From Changchengzhania lutea (GTDB lineage: Bacteria; Bacteroidota; Bacteroidia; Flavobacteriales; Flavobacteriaceae): a DNA stretch of 64,000 nucleotides. Shown here piece after piece: positions 43,125 to 52,774 of this stretch (its first letter is position 1; each line of letters begins with the position of its first letter). Made by a program: the position numbers and the translations under genes. The stretch lies in NCBI RefSeq assembly GCF_006974145.1, contig NZ_CP039456.1:2976499-3040498 (forward strand), read 5' to 3'. Below the pieces are notes generated by a model that was not told where the DNA came from, did not search any database, and worked only from the letters and a program-made list of their open reading frames with translations.

Positions 43125-45329
43125 ATGTTAACAGCAAAAAGTGACCTGCATGCTTCGCTAAAAAAATATTTTGGATTTAGTAAATTCAAAGGACTTCAAA
43201 AACCCGTTATTGAAAGCCTGGTAGCACGTAATAATACATTTGTTATTATGCCAACGGGCGGTGGAAAATCGCTTTGCTATCAATTGCCAGCATTAATGCA
43301 AGAAGGCACGGCCATAGTAGTCTCGCCTCTAATAGCTTTAATGAAAAACCAAGTGGATGCGATTCGTGGTATTTCAAAAGAAGAAGGCGTGGCACACGTT
43401 TTAAATTCTTCACTTAATAAAACAGAGGTTAAACAGGTTAAAGAAGATATTACCAATGGTGTGACCAAGCTACTTTATGTAGCACCAGAATCATTAACAA
43501 AAGAAGAGAATGTTGAATTTTTGCGCTCTGTAAAAGTGTCTTTTCTAGCCATTGATGAGGCCCATTGCATTAGCGAATGGGGTCATGATTTTAGACCAGA
43601 GTATCGAAATTTGCGGCATATTATTGGCAGGATTGGAGATGATATTCCTATCATAGCACTTACGGCAACGGCGACTCCTAAAGTACAGGAAGACATTATT
43701 AAGAACTTGGGTATTCATGGGGCTACAACATTTAAAGCCTCTTTTAATAGACCCAACTTATATTATGAAGTTCGTCCAAAAACAAAAGATGTTGATGCAG
43801 ACATCATTCGATTTGTAAAACAAAACGAAGGAAAATCAGGCATTATTTATTGTTTAAGTAGAAAACGTGTAGAAGAACTGGCGCAAGTACTCCAAGTTAA
43901 CGGTATTAAGGCCGTACCTTATCATGCTGGTTTAGATGCCAAAACACGATCGAGTCATCAAGATAAATTCTTAATGGAGGATGTCGATGTGGTGGTGGCT
44001 ACCATCGCCTTTGGTATGGGCATTGATAAGCCCGATGTGCGCTTTGTTATTCATCATGATATTCCTAAAAGTATAGAAAGTTATTATCAGGAAACTGGTA
44101 GGGCAGGACGTGATGGTGGTGAAGGGCATTGTTTAGCATTTTATGCCTATAAAGACATTGAGAAGCTTGAAAAATTTATGTCTGGCAAACCCGTTGCAGA
44201 ACAAGAAATAGGGCATGCTCTATTACAAGAAGTAGTGGCATTTGCAGAAACGTCTATCTCTAGACGTAAATTTATTTTACATTATTTTGGAGAAGCATTT
44301 GATAATGAAACAGGTGAAGGCGGGGAGATGGACGATAACATTAGGCATCCGAAGAAACAAAACGAGGCCAAAGAGAATGTTAAATCGCTTTTAGAAATCA
44401 TACAGAATACTCATGAAAAATATAAGTCTAAAGACCTTGTAAATGTTATAATCGGTAAAGAAAATGCCTTAATCAATTCTCATAAAACAAATGAGCAACC
44501 CTTTTTTGGAAACGGAAAACACGAGGATAACAAATATTGGATGGCACTGTTGCGGCAAGTCCTAGTAGCTGGCTATCTTAAAAAAGATATTGAAACTTAC
44601 GGTGTTATAAAGCTTACCGATTCTGGAAAAGCATTTATTGAAAAACCAGTGTCTTTTATGATGACGGAAGATCATCTATTTGATGGTGCACAAGAAGATG
44701 GCTCAATCATTACCGCAGAGAAAGGTAGTGGTGCGGTGGCAGATGAGATGCTAATGGGCATGTTAAAAGATCTGAGAAAAAAGAATGCCAAAAAATTAGG
44801 CGTACCTCCATTTGTTATTTTTCAAGATCCCTCTTTAGAGGACATGGCACTTAAATATCCTATTAATGTTTCCGAGTTAGCCCATGTGCATGGTGTTGGA
44901 GAAGGAAAGGCTAAAAAGTACGGAAAGGATTTTGCGGCATTGATTTCTAAATATGTAGATGAAAATGACATCACCAGACCCGACGATTTAGTAGTGAAAT
45001 CAACAGGGAGCAATTCGGCAAATAAGCTATATATCATTCAAAATATAGATCGAAAATTGCCCCTTGACGATATAGCATCTTCCAAAAGAATGAAGATGCC
45101 AGATTTAATTAAGGAGATGGAAATGATTGTCTATTCAGGCACCAAACTCAATATAGATTATTGGATTCAGGATATTTTAGATGAAGATCAGCAAGAAGAA
45201 ATCCATGAGTATTTTATGGAATCCCAAACGGATAACATTGATACCGCTATTGATGAATTTGATGGCGATTACGATGATGAAGAACTCAGACTCTATCGTA
45301 TCAAATTCATCAGTGAGGTTGCTAATTAA
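43125..45329 (+). CDS. recQ: ATP-dependent DNA helicase RecQ
   Basis: RecQ unwinds recombination and stalled-fork intermediates. Motif I is [16 protein letters not shown] (about 42-57), motif II is [18 protein letters not shown] (about 143-160), motif III is LTATATPKV, and motif VI is [10 protein letters not shown]. After the helicase core come an RQC-type winged-helix region and an HRDC domain (about 560-640, [17 protein letters not shown]). The zinc-cysteine cluster usual between them is not visible, as in many flavobacterial RecQ proteins. Length 734 is normal for this subgroup. Confidence 0.93.
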   Translation: MLTAKSDLHASLKKYFGFSKFKGLQKPVIESLVARNNTFVIMPTGGGKSLCYQLPALMQEGTAIVVSPLIALMKNQVDAIRGISKEEGVAHVLNSSLNKTEVKQVKEDITNGVTKLLYVAPESLTKEENVEFLRSVKVSFLAIDEAHCISEWGHDFRPEYRNLRHIIGRIGDDIPIIALTATATPKVQEDIIKNLGIHGATTFKASFNRPNLYYEVRPKTKDVDADIIRFVKQNEGKSGIIYCLSRKRVEELAQVLQVNGIKAVPYHAGLDAKTRSSHQDKFLMEDVDVVVATIAFGMGIDKPDVRFVIHHDIPKSIESYYQETGRAGRDGGEGHCLAFYAYKDIEKLEKFMSGKPVAEQEIGHALLQEVVAFAETSISRRKFILHYFGEAFDNETGEGGEMDDNIRHPKKQNEAKENVKSLLEIIQNTHEKYKSKDLVNVIIGKENALINSHKTNEQPFFGNGKHEDNKYWMALLRQVLVAGYLKKDIETYGVIKLTDSGKAFIEKPVSFMMTEDHLFDGAQEDGSIITAEKGSGAVADEMLMGMLKDLRKKNAKKLGVPPFVIFQDPSLEDMALKYPINVSELAHVHGVGEGKAKKYGKDFAALISKYVDENDITRPDDLVVKSTGSNSANKLYIIQNIDRKLPLDDIASSKRMKMPDLIKEMEMIVYSGTKLNIDYWIQDILDEDQQEEIHEYFMESQTDNIDTAIDEFDGDYDDEELRLYRIKFISEVAN

Positions 45330-45350
45330 ATTTAAACACATCTTAAAAAT

Positions 45351-45456
45351 TTGGGCGTTACCATCCCGATAACTATCGGGATGGTCGGGCTTTCGGCAGT
45401 CGCTTTTTTTGAGAAAAACAAAAAAAGAGCTCCAACAAAGCCTCAATCCCTAACAC
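45351..45456. repeat. Interspersed repeat after recQ with palindromic core
   Basis: TTGGGCGTTACC is followed by the perfect palindrome CATCCCGATA/TATCGGGATG (45362-45383), GGTCGGGCTTTCGGCAGTCGC, and CAATCCCTAACAC at the end. From memory this GGGCGTTACC…GGTCGGGCT…CAATCCCTAAC layout is a common flavobacterial interspersed repeat. It fills much of the 360-nt recQ-PPIase gap (45330-45689). The rest of the gap, apart from the promoter at 45644, shows nothing I can name; a 64-codon frame across it is not a gene. Confidence 0.65.
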
Positions 45457-45643
45457 AACCTTTCTGCCAAGGCACAGCATTACACCCTATTAGGGCTTAT
45501 CAAATAATATCGTCTACAAAAAAACAACTAGTCATTTTAAAGTGACTTCCATTCTGTTAAAAACCAGTGACTTCGTTACAAATCGTAAATGTAAATTTTA
45601 AAATTTCTAGCGCTTAAGCCATTACTGTTTTAACTTACTTTTA

Positions 45644-45651
45644 TATCTTTG
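45644..45651 (+). promoter_or_regulatory. Promoter -7 element of the cyclophilin-FKBP gene
   Basis: TATCTTTG followed by C is a perfect TAnnTTTG box, 38 nt before the ATG at 45690. The gene stands alone after a long gap, so a promoter is required here. Confidence 0.65.
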
Positions 45652-45689
45652 CACTCCCAAAAGCACACGGGATTTAAAAAAACAAAACA

Positions 45690-46622
45690 ATGCAAGACGG
45701 TATATACGCAAAATTTAATACAACAAAAGGAGCCATTTTAGTAGCCTTAGAATATAAAAAAACACCAGGAACAGTTGGTAACTTTGTTGCTTTGGCAGAA
45801 GGTAATTTAGAGAATTCGGTAAAGCCTCAAGGCACACCATATTATGATGGTTTAAAATTCCACAGAGTCATTCCAGATTTTATGGTTCAAGGTGGTTGCC
45901 CACAAGGTTCTGGCTCTGGAAATCCAGGGTACCAATTTGATGATGAATTTCATCCTAATTTAAAACACGACGCACCAGGTATACTATCTATGGCTAATGC
46001 AGGCCCTGGAACTAATGGAAGTCAGTTTTTTATCACGCATATTGAAACACCTTGGTTAGATAACAAGCACACTGTTTTTGGAAAAGTCATAGAAGGACAG
46101 GATGTCGTTGATGCTATCCAGCAAGGTGACAATATTGAAAGCATTGATATTATTCGTCAAGGCGTTGATGCTGAAAAGTATAATGCTGTAGAAGCCTTTA
46201 GAACCTTTGAAGGTTCAAGAGAACAAAAATTAGCTGAATCTAAACAAGCTGCAGAAGTAGAATTAGAGAAATTGGCATCAGGTTTTAAAAAAACAGATAG
46301 CGGATTGCGTTATCAAATTCTTCAAAAAGGAAATGGTACAGATGCACAAGCTGGAAAAACGGTGTCTGTTCACTATAAAGGGCAATTGTCAGACGGAACT
46401 GTTTTTGATTCATCTTATAAGCGTAACGAACCTATTGATTTTCAGTTAGGCTCAGGTCAAGTTATTTCTGGTTGGGATGAAGGCATTCAATTATTAAAAG
46501 TAGGTGATAAAGCACGTTTTGTCATTCCAAGCCATTTAGGTTACGGTAGCAGAGGTGCTGGTGGTGTGATTCCTCCAGACGCTACTTTGATATTTGATGT
46601 AGAACTTGTCAATGTAGATTAA
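45690..46622 (+). CDS. Peptidyl-prolyl isomerase with cyclophilin and FKBP domains
   Basis: Two unrelated prolyl isomerase folds are joined. Residues about 1-160 are a cyclophilin ([47 protein letters not shown]). A charged linker (about 165-205, with [17 protein letters not shown]) leads to an FKBP domain ([52 protein letters not shown]). There is no signal peptide, so it should act in the cytosol on folding clients. Dual immunophilins of this order have been described from Flavobacterium relatives. It has its own promoter and terminator. Confidence 0.95.
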   Translation: MQDGIYAKFNTTKGAILVALEYKKTPGTVGNFVALAEGNLENSVKPQGTPYYDGLKFHRVIPDFMVQGGCPQGSGSGNPGYQFDDEFHPNLKHDAPGILSMANAGPGTNGSQFFITHIETPWLDNKHTVFGKVIEGQDVVDAIQQGDNIESIDIIRQGVDAEKYNAVEAFRTFEGSREQKLAESKQAAEVELEKLASGFKKTDSGLRYQILQKGNGTDAQAGKTVSVHYKGQLSDGTVFDSSYKRNEPIDFQLGSGQVISGWDEGIQLLKVGDKARFVIPSHLGYGSRGAGGVIPPDATLIFDVELVNVD

Positions 46623-46644
46623 ATTTTCATAAAATAAATTTATT

Positions 46645-46673
46645 AAGCACCTGTCAGTCAGGTGCTTTTTTGT
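46645..46673 (+). terminator. Rho-independent terminator of the cyclophilin-FKBP gene
   Basis: AAGCACCTG (46645-46653) and CAGGTGCTT (46659-46667) form a perfect 9-bp stem with a 5-nt loop, followed by TTTTGTTTTT. It begins 23 nt after the stop codon. Confidence 0.88.
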
Positions 46674-46793
46674 TTTTATAGTATAGTGGATTTTTTATTT
46701 GTAGTGCCATTTGTAGTATTTATTTAGTTAATCATCTTAATTTTTTGTCATAAACTGGTTTTAGAATTAGATTTATGCTCTAAATCGGAATCC

Positions 46794-48431
46794 ATGAATT
46801 ATAAAACGACGCTATCCATATTAGTAACCTTACTATCGCTATTCGCATATTCACAAGATTGGAAAGTATATCCCTATACGCCTAGCACGACGCCTGCAAG
46901 TGAAATTGCATTCCCAGTTGATGAAGGACGCCATACAGCAGATCCTGTTGAGTGGTGGTATACATCCGGCTCATTTACGGGTGATACCTCTGGAAACGTA
47001 TACAGTTTTATGCTCACGTATTTCTATTATCCGCAAAGTGGTTTTGACGGCTTTAGGATTTTGAATGTAACGGATGAGGCTACTGGGGAGTTTTTTCAGG
47101 ACACGCAACCGGTTAATTATACATTGCTGTCAGAAACAAATGTAAATATTCAAACGGAATCATCTTTTTTCTTACCCGTTGTCGAGTCATGGAAAAACAA
47201 AATGAATGCAGGAAATCCAATCGCTTTTGAATATGAGCTATTTGCATCCAGCTCAGCGATAACCTTAGATGTCGAGTTGGTAACAACCAAGCGACCGCTA
47301 ATTGTGGGTGGTGATGGGTTTTTTGATCAAGGACTAGATAATTATACATACTATTATTCCCAAACGGGTAACGCTTTAACAGGGGATTTTACATTAAATG
47401 GAACTACAGAGACCGTTAGCGGGAATGCGTGGATTGATAGACAGTATGGCGATTTTAATCCGTTTACAGGCGAAGATTATGAATGGTTTAGTATTCAGTT
47501 AAGCAATGGAACCGATTTAAATTTTTGGAATGTTTTTAATGCAGCCAGACAAATTCCTAACAATTCTAATTATGTCATGTTATCTGCCTACGTAGATGAA
47601 AATGAAAGTACGCAATATGTTACCAGTGACTTTGAAATAGAACGATTAGAGTATTTTACAACAACTGATGATGCTAAAAGTTACTCAAAAAAATGGCGAT
47701 TAACGTCGGCATCTAAAAATTTAGATTTGGTTATTACGGCGAATCATACCACAACCGAAGTCGATATCAGTTTGATAGCATTTCGCTTTTTTGAAGGTTC
47801 AGTTTCTGTTTCTGGTACAGATAATGGCGTTGCAGTTACTGGTGTTGGTTTTGCGGAATTATTGCATGATTATTTTGATCCAGATGTTAGTATGTCATCA
47901 CCTTCGGGAGGTACATATAATCCAACATCACCAATTACATGGACCCTTAATAATCCAGATGAAGGAAGACCAGTAACATACGATTTGGAATACAGTATTG
48001 ACAATCAAGCCACTTTTACACCAATTGCTACGGGATTAACGGTAACATCCTACACATGGGATGGCAGCGGATTAACTACTGGCGACGACGTTTGGTTTAA
48101 AGTTAAAGCCTACTCTGTTGATAATACCTTAAACTCTGAAGTTATAAGTACGTCGGCGTCTTCTGCAACTTTTTCAAGCCAAGACTTAAGCAAAAACTTA
48201 TTACGGTTCTATCCCAATCCAGTTCAGGATAACATGTATATTACATTTTCAGAGGTAATAAATTCAGGGACTTACGATATTATTAATTTGAATGGGAAAT
48301 CCATATTTTCTCAAGACTTTGCCAGTACAAAAAATTTGGAAATTAATACGAGTTCATTTGCATCTGGTCTTTATTTTCTAAGCGTCCGTTCTAATAATAC
48401 CCAAGAGCTCATAAAATTTATTAAACAATAG
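46794..48431 (+). CDS. Secreted CrtC/AttH-like lipocalin-domain protein with T9SS sorting domain
   Basis: The N-terminus is a signal peptide (MNYKTTLSILVTLLSLFAYS). Residues about 30-365 resemble the CrtC/AttH 'predicted secreted hydrolase' family: VDEGRHTADPVEWWYTSG with the EWWY motif, LNGTTETVSGNAWIDRQYGD and DYEWFSIQLSNGTDLNFW. A short Ig-like segment (about 365-460) follows, then a type A T9SS C-terminal domain: LLRFYPNPVQDNMYITF, IINLNGKSIFSQDF, ASGLYFLSV. It should be exported by Sec, then across the outer membrane by T9SS. Substrate is unknown; CrtC itself acts on carotenoids. Confidence 0.85.
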   Translation: MNYKTTLSILVTLLSLFAYSQDWKVYPYTPSTTPASEIAFPVDEGRHTADPVEWWYTSGSFTGDTSGNVYSFMLTYFYYPQSGFDGFRILNVTDEATGEFFQDTQPVNYTLLSETNVNIQTESSFFLPVVESWKNKMNAGNPIAFEYELFASSSAITLDVELVTTKRPLIVGGDGFFDQGLDNYTYYYSQTGNALTGDFTLNGTTETVSGNAWIDRQYGDFNPFTGEDYEWFSIQLSNGTDLNFWNVFNAARQIPNNSNYVMLSAYVDENESTQYVTSDFEIERLEYFTTTDDAKSYSKKWRLTSASKNLDLVITANHTTTEVDISLIAFRFFEGSVSVSGTDNGVAVTGVGFAELLHDYFDPDVSMSSPSGGTYNPTSPITWTLNNPDEGRPVTYDLEYSIDNQATFTPIATGLTVTSYTWDGSGLTTGDDVWFKVKAYSVDNTLNSEVISTSASSATFSSQDLSKNLLRFYPNPVQDNMYITFSEVINSGTYDIINLNGKSIFSQDFASTKNLEINTSSFASGLYFLSVRSNNTQELIKFIKQ

Positions 48432-48481
48432 GAGTGCGTTTTTTTGAGTTAATTTGTATAAGTAGATCGTAATTGCAAAAT

Positions 48482-48964
48482 ATGATAAGGTTAGTAACTA
48501 TTAAAGATGCACCACAATTATTAAATATCTACAACTATTATGTTTTAAATACCATTTTGACATTCGATATAGAACCCTTGTCCTTATCGGCTTTTAAAGT
48601 TAAGATGACTGACATTTTATCCCATTATCCCTTTATCGTATTTGAAGAAGACCATGATATTTTAGGGTATGCCTATGGTAGTAAATGGCGGCCAAAACCT
48701 GCGTACAAGAAAACGGTAGAAACTACGGTTTATGTTAAACATGGTCTTCATGGGAAACAGATTGGAACAAAACTTTACGCAAAATTGCTGGAATTATTGG
48801 AGCAAGAACAATATCACAGTGCACTTGGTGCTTTAACGCTGCCTAACGATGCTAGTGTAAACCTTCATGAAAAATTCGGTTTTAAAAAAGTAGCCCACTT
48901 TAAAGAAGTTGGTTATAAGTTTGATATATGGTTAGATGTTGGTTTTTGGCAATTACAATTCTAA
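48482..48964 (+). CDS. GNAT family N-acetyltransferase
   Basis: A 160-residue GNAT protein similar to the phosphinothricin/methionine-sulfoximine acetyltransferase type. Visible features are YNYYVLNTILTFDIEPLS, GYAYGSKWRPKPAYKKTVET, the acetyl-CoA loop HGLHGKQIGTKL (about 98) and NLHEKFGFKKVAHFKEVGYK. I use ATG 48482, three codons after a TTG. It is convergent with the thioredoxin-fold gene, overlapping it by 4 nt. The true acceptor amine is unknown. Confidence 0.87.
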   Translation: MIRLVTIKDAPQLLNIYNYYVLNTILTFDIEPLSLSAFKVKMTDILSHYPFIVFEEDHDILGYAYGSKWRPKPAYKKTVETTVYVKHGLHGKQIGTKLYAKLLELLEQEQYHSALGALTLPNDASVNLHEKFGFKKVAHFKEVGYKFDIWLDVGFWQLQF

Positions 48965-49518
48965 TTTTTCCATTTGATATTGCAACCTATACTTGGTTTC
49001 TGCGGGTTTAAATTTTCTTTTTCATCAATTAAACAATCAACAGCATGTCTAATGTCTTTACCAGTAACAGGAATGCCATTTCCAGGTCTTGAATCGTCAA
49101 GTTGACCACGATAGACCAATTTTAAATCCGAATCGAAAACATATAAATCAGGCGTGCACGCCGCATCGTAGGCTTTTGCTACACTTTGGTCTTCATCATA
49201 CAAATAGGGGAAGGGGTAATGTTCTGCTTTAGCGTGAATGGTCATTAATTCTGGACCATCTTGCGGATAATTTATAGCATCATTACTTGAAATGGCAATA
49301 AAGCCAATACCTTTTTTCGAATAATCATGCGCTAATTTTACTAGTTCACTATTCACATGAATTACAAAAGGGCAGTGGTTGCAAATAAACATAATCACCG
49401 TGCCTTTATCTCCTTTACCGTTTTTTAGTGATAATTCATTATTACTAATGGTATCTATCAAGCTGAAGGATGGAGCGGTATTTCCCAATGGTAGCATATT
49501 TGATGGAGTACGAGCCAT
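48961..49518 (-). CDS. Thioredoxin-fold AhpC/TSA-like protein
   Basis: The 185 residues have a thioredoxin fold with the motif CNHCPFVIHV (a CxxC), FIAISSNDAINYPQDGPE, YLYDEDQSVAKAYDAACTPD and a cis-proline region TPDLYVFD. It matches cytosolic redoxin-family proteins common in Bacteroidota. No signal peptide is present. I use ATG 49518 (MARTPSNM); the frame extends six codons further to a TTG, without support. Confidence 0.85.
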   Translation of the reverse strand: MARTPSNMLPLGNTAPSFSLIDTISNNELSLKNGKGDKGTVIMFICNHCPFVIHVNSELVKLAHDYSKKGIGFIAISSNDAINYPQDGPELMTIHAKAEHYPFPYLYDEDQSVAKAYDAACTPDLYVFDSDLKLVYRGQLDDSRPGNGIPVTGKDIRHAVDCLIDEKENLNPQKPSIGCNIKWKN

Positions 49519-49631
49519 AATTTTATTTTTATTCAAAGTACGTTATAATTTGTATTTTTAAAAAATGAAATGTTTAAAAAATGGCTTTTTTATATAAGAT
49601 TATTTTACATGACATTTTCAATAACATTTTA

Positions 49632-49849
49632 TAATTAACGTGAACTCAATATAAACTTAAACAGATGAGTAGTATTTATGTTATTGATAGACAGGGTTTT
49701 GTCATATCGACTGAGCGAAGCATGAGCGACGAGATATCACAGAAGGATGAGATTCCTCCTCGTACCTCGGTCGGAATGACATAGTTTCTTTATTAAAATG
49801 CTTAAATCCCTAATTATCAATGAATAATATATCGAACTCACGTTAATTA
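49632..49849. repeat. 218-bp repeat region bounded by a 12-bp inverted repeat
   Basis: TAATTAACGTGA (49632-49643) and TCACGTTAATTA (49838-49849) are exact inverted copies. Just inside both lies GAACTC in direct orientation. The rest of the 342-nt gap between the thioredoxin-fold gene and the CsaA-like gene is AT-rich with no ORF. Sequences of the form TCGAACTCACGTTAA recur in flavobacterial genomes in my memory, so this is probably an interspersed repeat; it ends 11 nt before the next ATG. Confidence 0.55.
49701..49782. repeat. Interspersed repeat GTCATATCGAC…GTCGGAATGACAT
   Basis: The ends GTCATATCGAC and GTCGGAATGAC are imperfect inverted copies, with GACGAGATATCACAGAAGGA and TGAGATTCCTCCTCGTACCT between them. 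This is a much repeated intergenic motif of Flavobacteriaceae as I remember it. It is nested in the 49632-49849 region. Confidence 0.6.
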
Positions 49850-49860
49850 AATTCCATGAG

Positions 49861-50196
49861 ATGACCGATACCATTACTTTTGACGATTTTACGAAGGTTG
49901 ATCTGCGCGTAGGAACGATAATAGAAGTCTTAGATTTTCCTAAAGCGCGAAACCCATCCTACCAGCTTACTATTGATTTTGGAGCATTAGGTATTAAAAA
50001 ATCCTCAGCTCAAATAACATCGCTGTACAAAAAGGAGGACTTATTGCATAGACAAATTGTGGCGGTTGTAAATTTTCCCAAAAAACAGATTGCCAATTTT
50101 ATGAGTGAATGTTTGGTAGTAGGCGCTGTAAACAAAAAAGATGTGATGCTTTTAAAGCCTGAAGAACCGGTTAAAAATGGCAGTTCGGTTAATTAG
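49861..50196 (+). CDS. csaA: tRNA-binding domain protein, CsaA-like
   Basis: A 111-residue OB-fold protein: FDDFTKVDLRVGTIIEVLDF, NPSYQLTIDFGALGIKKSSA, and VVNFPKKQIANFMSECLVVG. This is the stand-alone EMAP/Arc1p-like tRNA-binding fold also found in MetRS; CsaA is described as a chaperone-like, tRNA-binding protein. It ends 16 nt before a bidirectional terminator shared with the PUR gene. Confidence 0.9.
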   Translation: MTDTITFDDFTKVDLRVGTIIEVLDFPKARNPSYQLTIDFGALGIKKSSAQITSLYKKEDLLHRQIVAVVNFPKKQIANFMSECLVVGAVNKKDVMLLKPEEPVKNGSSVN

Positions 50197-50212
50197 CATT
50201 TTCACTAAATTA

Positions 50213-50238
50213 AAAAAACCGCTAACTAGCGGTTTTTT
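50213..50238. terminator. Bidirectional terminator between csaA and the PUR gene
   Basis: AAAAAACCGCT (50213-50223) and AGCGGTTTTTT (50228-50238) form an 11-bp perfect palindrome with loop AACT. It gives a U-tract on both strands and lies between two convergent genes. Confidence 0.88.
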
Positions 50239-50252
50239 ATAATGTATTAATA

Positions 50253-50636
50253 CTAAATATCGTCGAAATCGATATCTGTGAAACTCTCTGGAGTTTTTAA
50301 TTCATCTTCAGTAACTTTAGGTGTATCATCGTATTCTTTTTTGAAATCTTTTTGATGACGCTCACTAATTACTTCATCACCTTTTTCATTAATAATGTAA
50401 TCGGTCATTTCGGCTAAGATTTCTTTAAATTCAGAAAAGTCTTCTTTGTAAATGTAAATTTTATGTTTTTTATAATGAAACGATCCGTCGTCGTTTGTAA
50501 ACTTTTTACTCTCAGTAATGGTAAGATAATAATCTTCTGCTTTTGTTGCTCTTACATCAAAGAAATATGTACGCCTACCTGCACGCAATACTTTTGAAAA
50601 TATCTCCTCTTTCTCCATCATATCATTATTGTTCAT
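50253..50636 (-). CDS. PUR family nucleic-acid-binding protein (DUF3276)
   Basis: A 127-residue protein with EIFSKVLRAGRRTYFFDVRA, KAEDYYLTITESKK and HKIYIYKEDFSEFKEILAEM, the single PUR-repeat pattern of the Bacteroidota/spirochaete proteins related to Pur-alpha. Such proteins bind single-stranded DNA or RNA. The C-terminal 40 residues are acidic (ESFTDIDFDDI). The bidirectional terminator lies just beyond its stop. Confidence 0.9.
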   Translation of the reverse strand: MNNNDMMEKEEIFSKVLRAGRRTYFFDVRATKAEDYYLTITESKKFTNDDGSFHYKKHKIYIYKEDFSEFKEILAEMTDYIINEKGDEVISERHQKDFKKEYDDTPKVTEDELKTPESFTDIDFDDI

Positions 50637-50793
50637 AGTTGTGGTGTAATTTATTTTGTTAAGGTTATCTGTACCAAAAATCTAAAAAAAACACTTACAA
50701 AGCAACAATTTGAGAAGTTTCTTTTGTTAATATTGAATTTTATTTTAAAGTATGCGTATTTTAATAAAAGAATTACAACTGAAGAAATATAGA

Positions 50794-52551
50794 TTATGAG
50801 CTACTCGAAGGGGTTTCGCTAGATTGTTTTAAATACAAATGTTGGTAGTAGCCATCCTCATTAATAAGGGATTCATGCGTGCCTTTCTGCACAATTTTAC
50901 CATTATCTAAAACAATGATTTTATCAGCATTTTTAGCTGAAGAGACTCTATGGCCCACTATTATAGTGGTTTTTCCCTTGGTGAGTTTATTTAATTTTTT
51001 TAGTATTTTCTCTTCGGTTTCTGTATCCACTGCTGATAAGCAATCATCAAACAATAAAATTTTTGGTGCTTTTATAATGGCTCTAGCTATAGATACACGT
51101 TGTTTCTGCCCACCAGAAAGCGTAATACCGCGTTCACCTAAAACGGTATCGTAACCCTTATTGAAATCTATAATATTTTTATGAACTTGAGCATTTTTTG
51201 CCGCTTCAATTACTTCAGCATCTGTGGCGTCTTCCTTACCAAACTTGATATTATTTTTAATACTGTCTGAAAACAGAAATGCATCCTGTGGCACATAGCC
51301 AATGCTATTACGTAAATCGGTTAAATTGTGGTCTTGAATTGGTAAATTGTTTATTACAATATGACCTTCATCAATATCATAAAGGCGACCTATTAAATCT
51401 AAAATAGTGGATTTTCCAGAGCCAGTCTTTCCTAAAATAGCTAATGTTTCACCTTCCTTAATACTAAAACTTATACCATTTAAAGCAGTGATATTAGTAT
51501 CGTCATAAGTAAATTTTACATTTTCAAAACGAATATCACCAGTAATGTCTGTGTGGGTTTGTGCCGTATTTTTTATTTCTGGTTCAAGTTTTAGAAATTC
51601 ATTTATACGCTTCTGTGAGGCTTCGGCTTGCTGCACAATGGAAGTCACCCAGCCTACCGTGGCTACTGGCCATGTTAACATATTTACGTAAATTACAAAT
51701 TCGGCAATTGTTCCTAAACTTTCAATCTCACCGTTAATATATTGCATCCCGCCTATGTAAATAACCAATAAATTACTCACACCAATTACTAAAATCATCA
51801 TTGGAAAAAACCAGGCTTGCACTTTTACTAAACTGATTTGCTTTGCCTTACTAGTAGCGGAGAGTGTATCAAAATTTTTGGACGTAAGTGGCTCTATACC
51901 GTAGGCTTTAATAACCGAGATACCGCTAAAAGACTCTTGTGTATAAGTGGATAGTTTAGATAAGTATTCTTGTACAACGGTACTTCGCTTATGTATTTCC
52001 TTACTTAATTTATAGATGGCAAGTGAAAGAATGGGTAGTGGGACTATGGTGTAAACTGTCAATAGGGGCGCTTCCCTAAACATGTATATTAATGCAATAA
52101 CAAAAAGCGTGACGGTATTAATACTGTACATAATGGCGGGACCAGCATACATGCGCACCCGACCAACATCTTCGCTTATTCTGTTCATTAAATCGCCAGT
52201 TCTGTTCTTTTTATAAAAATTTAAAGACAGTTTTTGATATTGTTCATACACCTCGTTTTTTAAATCGAATTCAATATAGCGCGACACGTTGATGATGGTC
52301 TGGCGCATAAAAAATGTTAATATTCCGGCAATAATGGCGGCCCCAATAATGTAGAAAATAATTTCGGCAAGTTCGCCTTTAATATTTCCGCCAGGGCCGT
52401 TTTTATATTTTTCAACTACTACAAAAATTTCCTTGACATAGCGTGGTGTAAATAATAGAAATATTCTAGCTACAATGGTAATAATGATACCAATAACAAG
52501 GTGTGCTTTATATTTTAGAAAGTATTTATTTAGATGTTTAAGTTCCTTCAT
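50794..52551 (-). CDS. ABC exporter, fused membrane and ATPase domains (MsbA/multidrug type)
   Basis: A half-transporter of 585 residues: six membrane helices (about 18-310), then an ATPase with Walker A GKTGSGKST (about 372), the signature TLSGGQKQR and Walker B ILLFDDCLSAVD. The residue after the Walker B aspartate is Asp, not the usual catalytic Glu. That is typical of the degenerate-site partner in heterodimeric exporters such as BmrC/TM287. No partner gene is adjacent; the exporter at 56599 has a normal Glu. The substrate is unknown. A TAnnTTTG promoter lies 45 nt upstream. Confidence 0.9.
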   Translation of the reverse strand: MKELKHLNKYFLKYKAHLVIGIIITIVARIFLLFTPRYVKEIFVVVEKYKNGPGGNIKGELAEIIFYIIGAAIIAGILTFFMRQTIINVSRYIEFDLKNEVYEQYQKLSLNFYKKNRTGDLMNRISEDVGRVRMYAGPAIMYSINTVTLFVIALIYMFREAPLLTVYTIVPLPILSLAIYKLSKEIHKRSTVVQEYLSKLSTYTQESFSGISVIKAYGIEPLTSKNFDTLSATSKAKQISLVKVQAWFFPMMILVIGVSNLLVIYIGGMQYINGEIESLGTIAEFVIYVNMLTWPVATVGWVTSIVQQAEASQKRINEFLKLEPEIKNTAQTHTDITGDIRFENVKFTYDDTNITALNGISFSIKEGETLAILGKTGSGKSTILDLIGRLYDIDEGHIVINNLPIQDHNLTDLRNSIGYVPQDAFLFSDSIKNNIKFGKEDATDAEVIEAAKNAQVHKNIIDFNKGYDTVLGERGITLSGGQKQRVSIARAIIKAPKILLFDDCLSAVDTETEEKILKKLNKLTKGKTTIIVGHRVSSAKNADKIIVLDNGKIVQKGTHESLINEDGYYQHLYLKQSSETPSSSS

Positions 52552-52595
52552 ATCTCGATAATAATCATTGAGGCTTTATGCGGTATTAAAGAACG

Positions 52596-52603
52596 CAAAG
52601 ATA
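52596..52603 (-). promoter_or_regulatory. Promoter -7 element of the ABC exporter gene (minus strand)
   Basis: On the minus strand TATCTTTG plus C is a perfect TAnnTTTG box, 45 nt before the ATG at 52551. It lies in the divergent gap shared with nusB. Confidence 0.6.
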
Positions 52604-52714
52604 CAGGTTTAAAACAATAATCGGCATTTTCAACATTTCCATCACTGTTAAATATAGCCTAAATTATAGATAAAATATTCTGCTTTTAATGGAAGGTATT
52701 TTTTAAAATAGTAT

Positions 52715-52722
52715 TATTTTTG
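52715..52722 (+). promoter_or_regulatory. Promoter -7 element of nusB
   Basis: TATTTTTG plus C matches TAnnTTTG and lies 52 nt before the nusB ATG (52775), in the divergent gap with the ABC exporter gene. Confidence 0.6.
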
Positions 52723-52774
52723 CGGCTCAAAAGCAATAACGATTATTCGTTTTTAAACTAAGTTCCTTGTAATT

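Noticed and set aside
45351-45545. 64-codon ORF after recQ
   Set aside because: It runs through the palindromic interspersed repeat and has no protein-like pattern.
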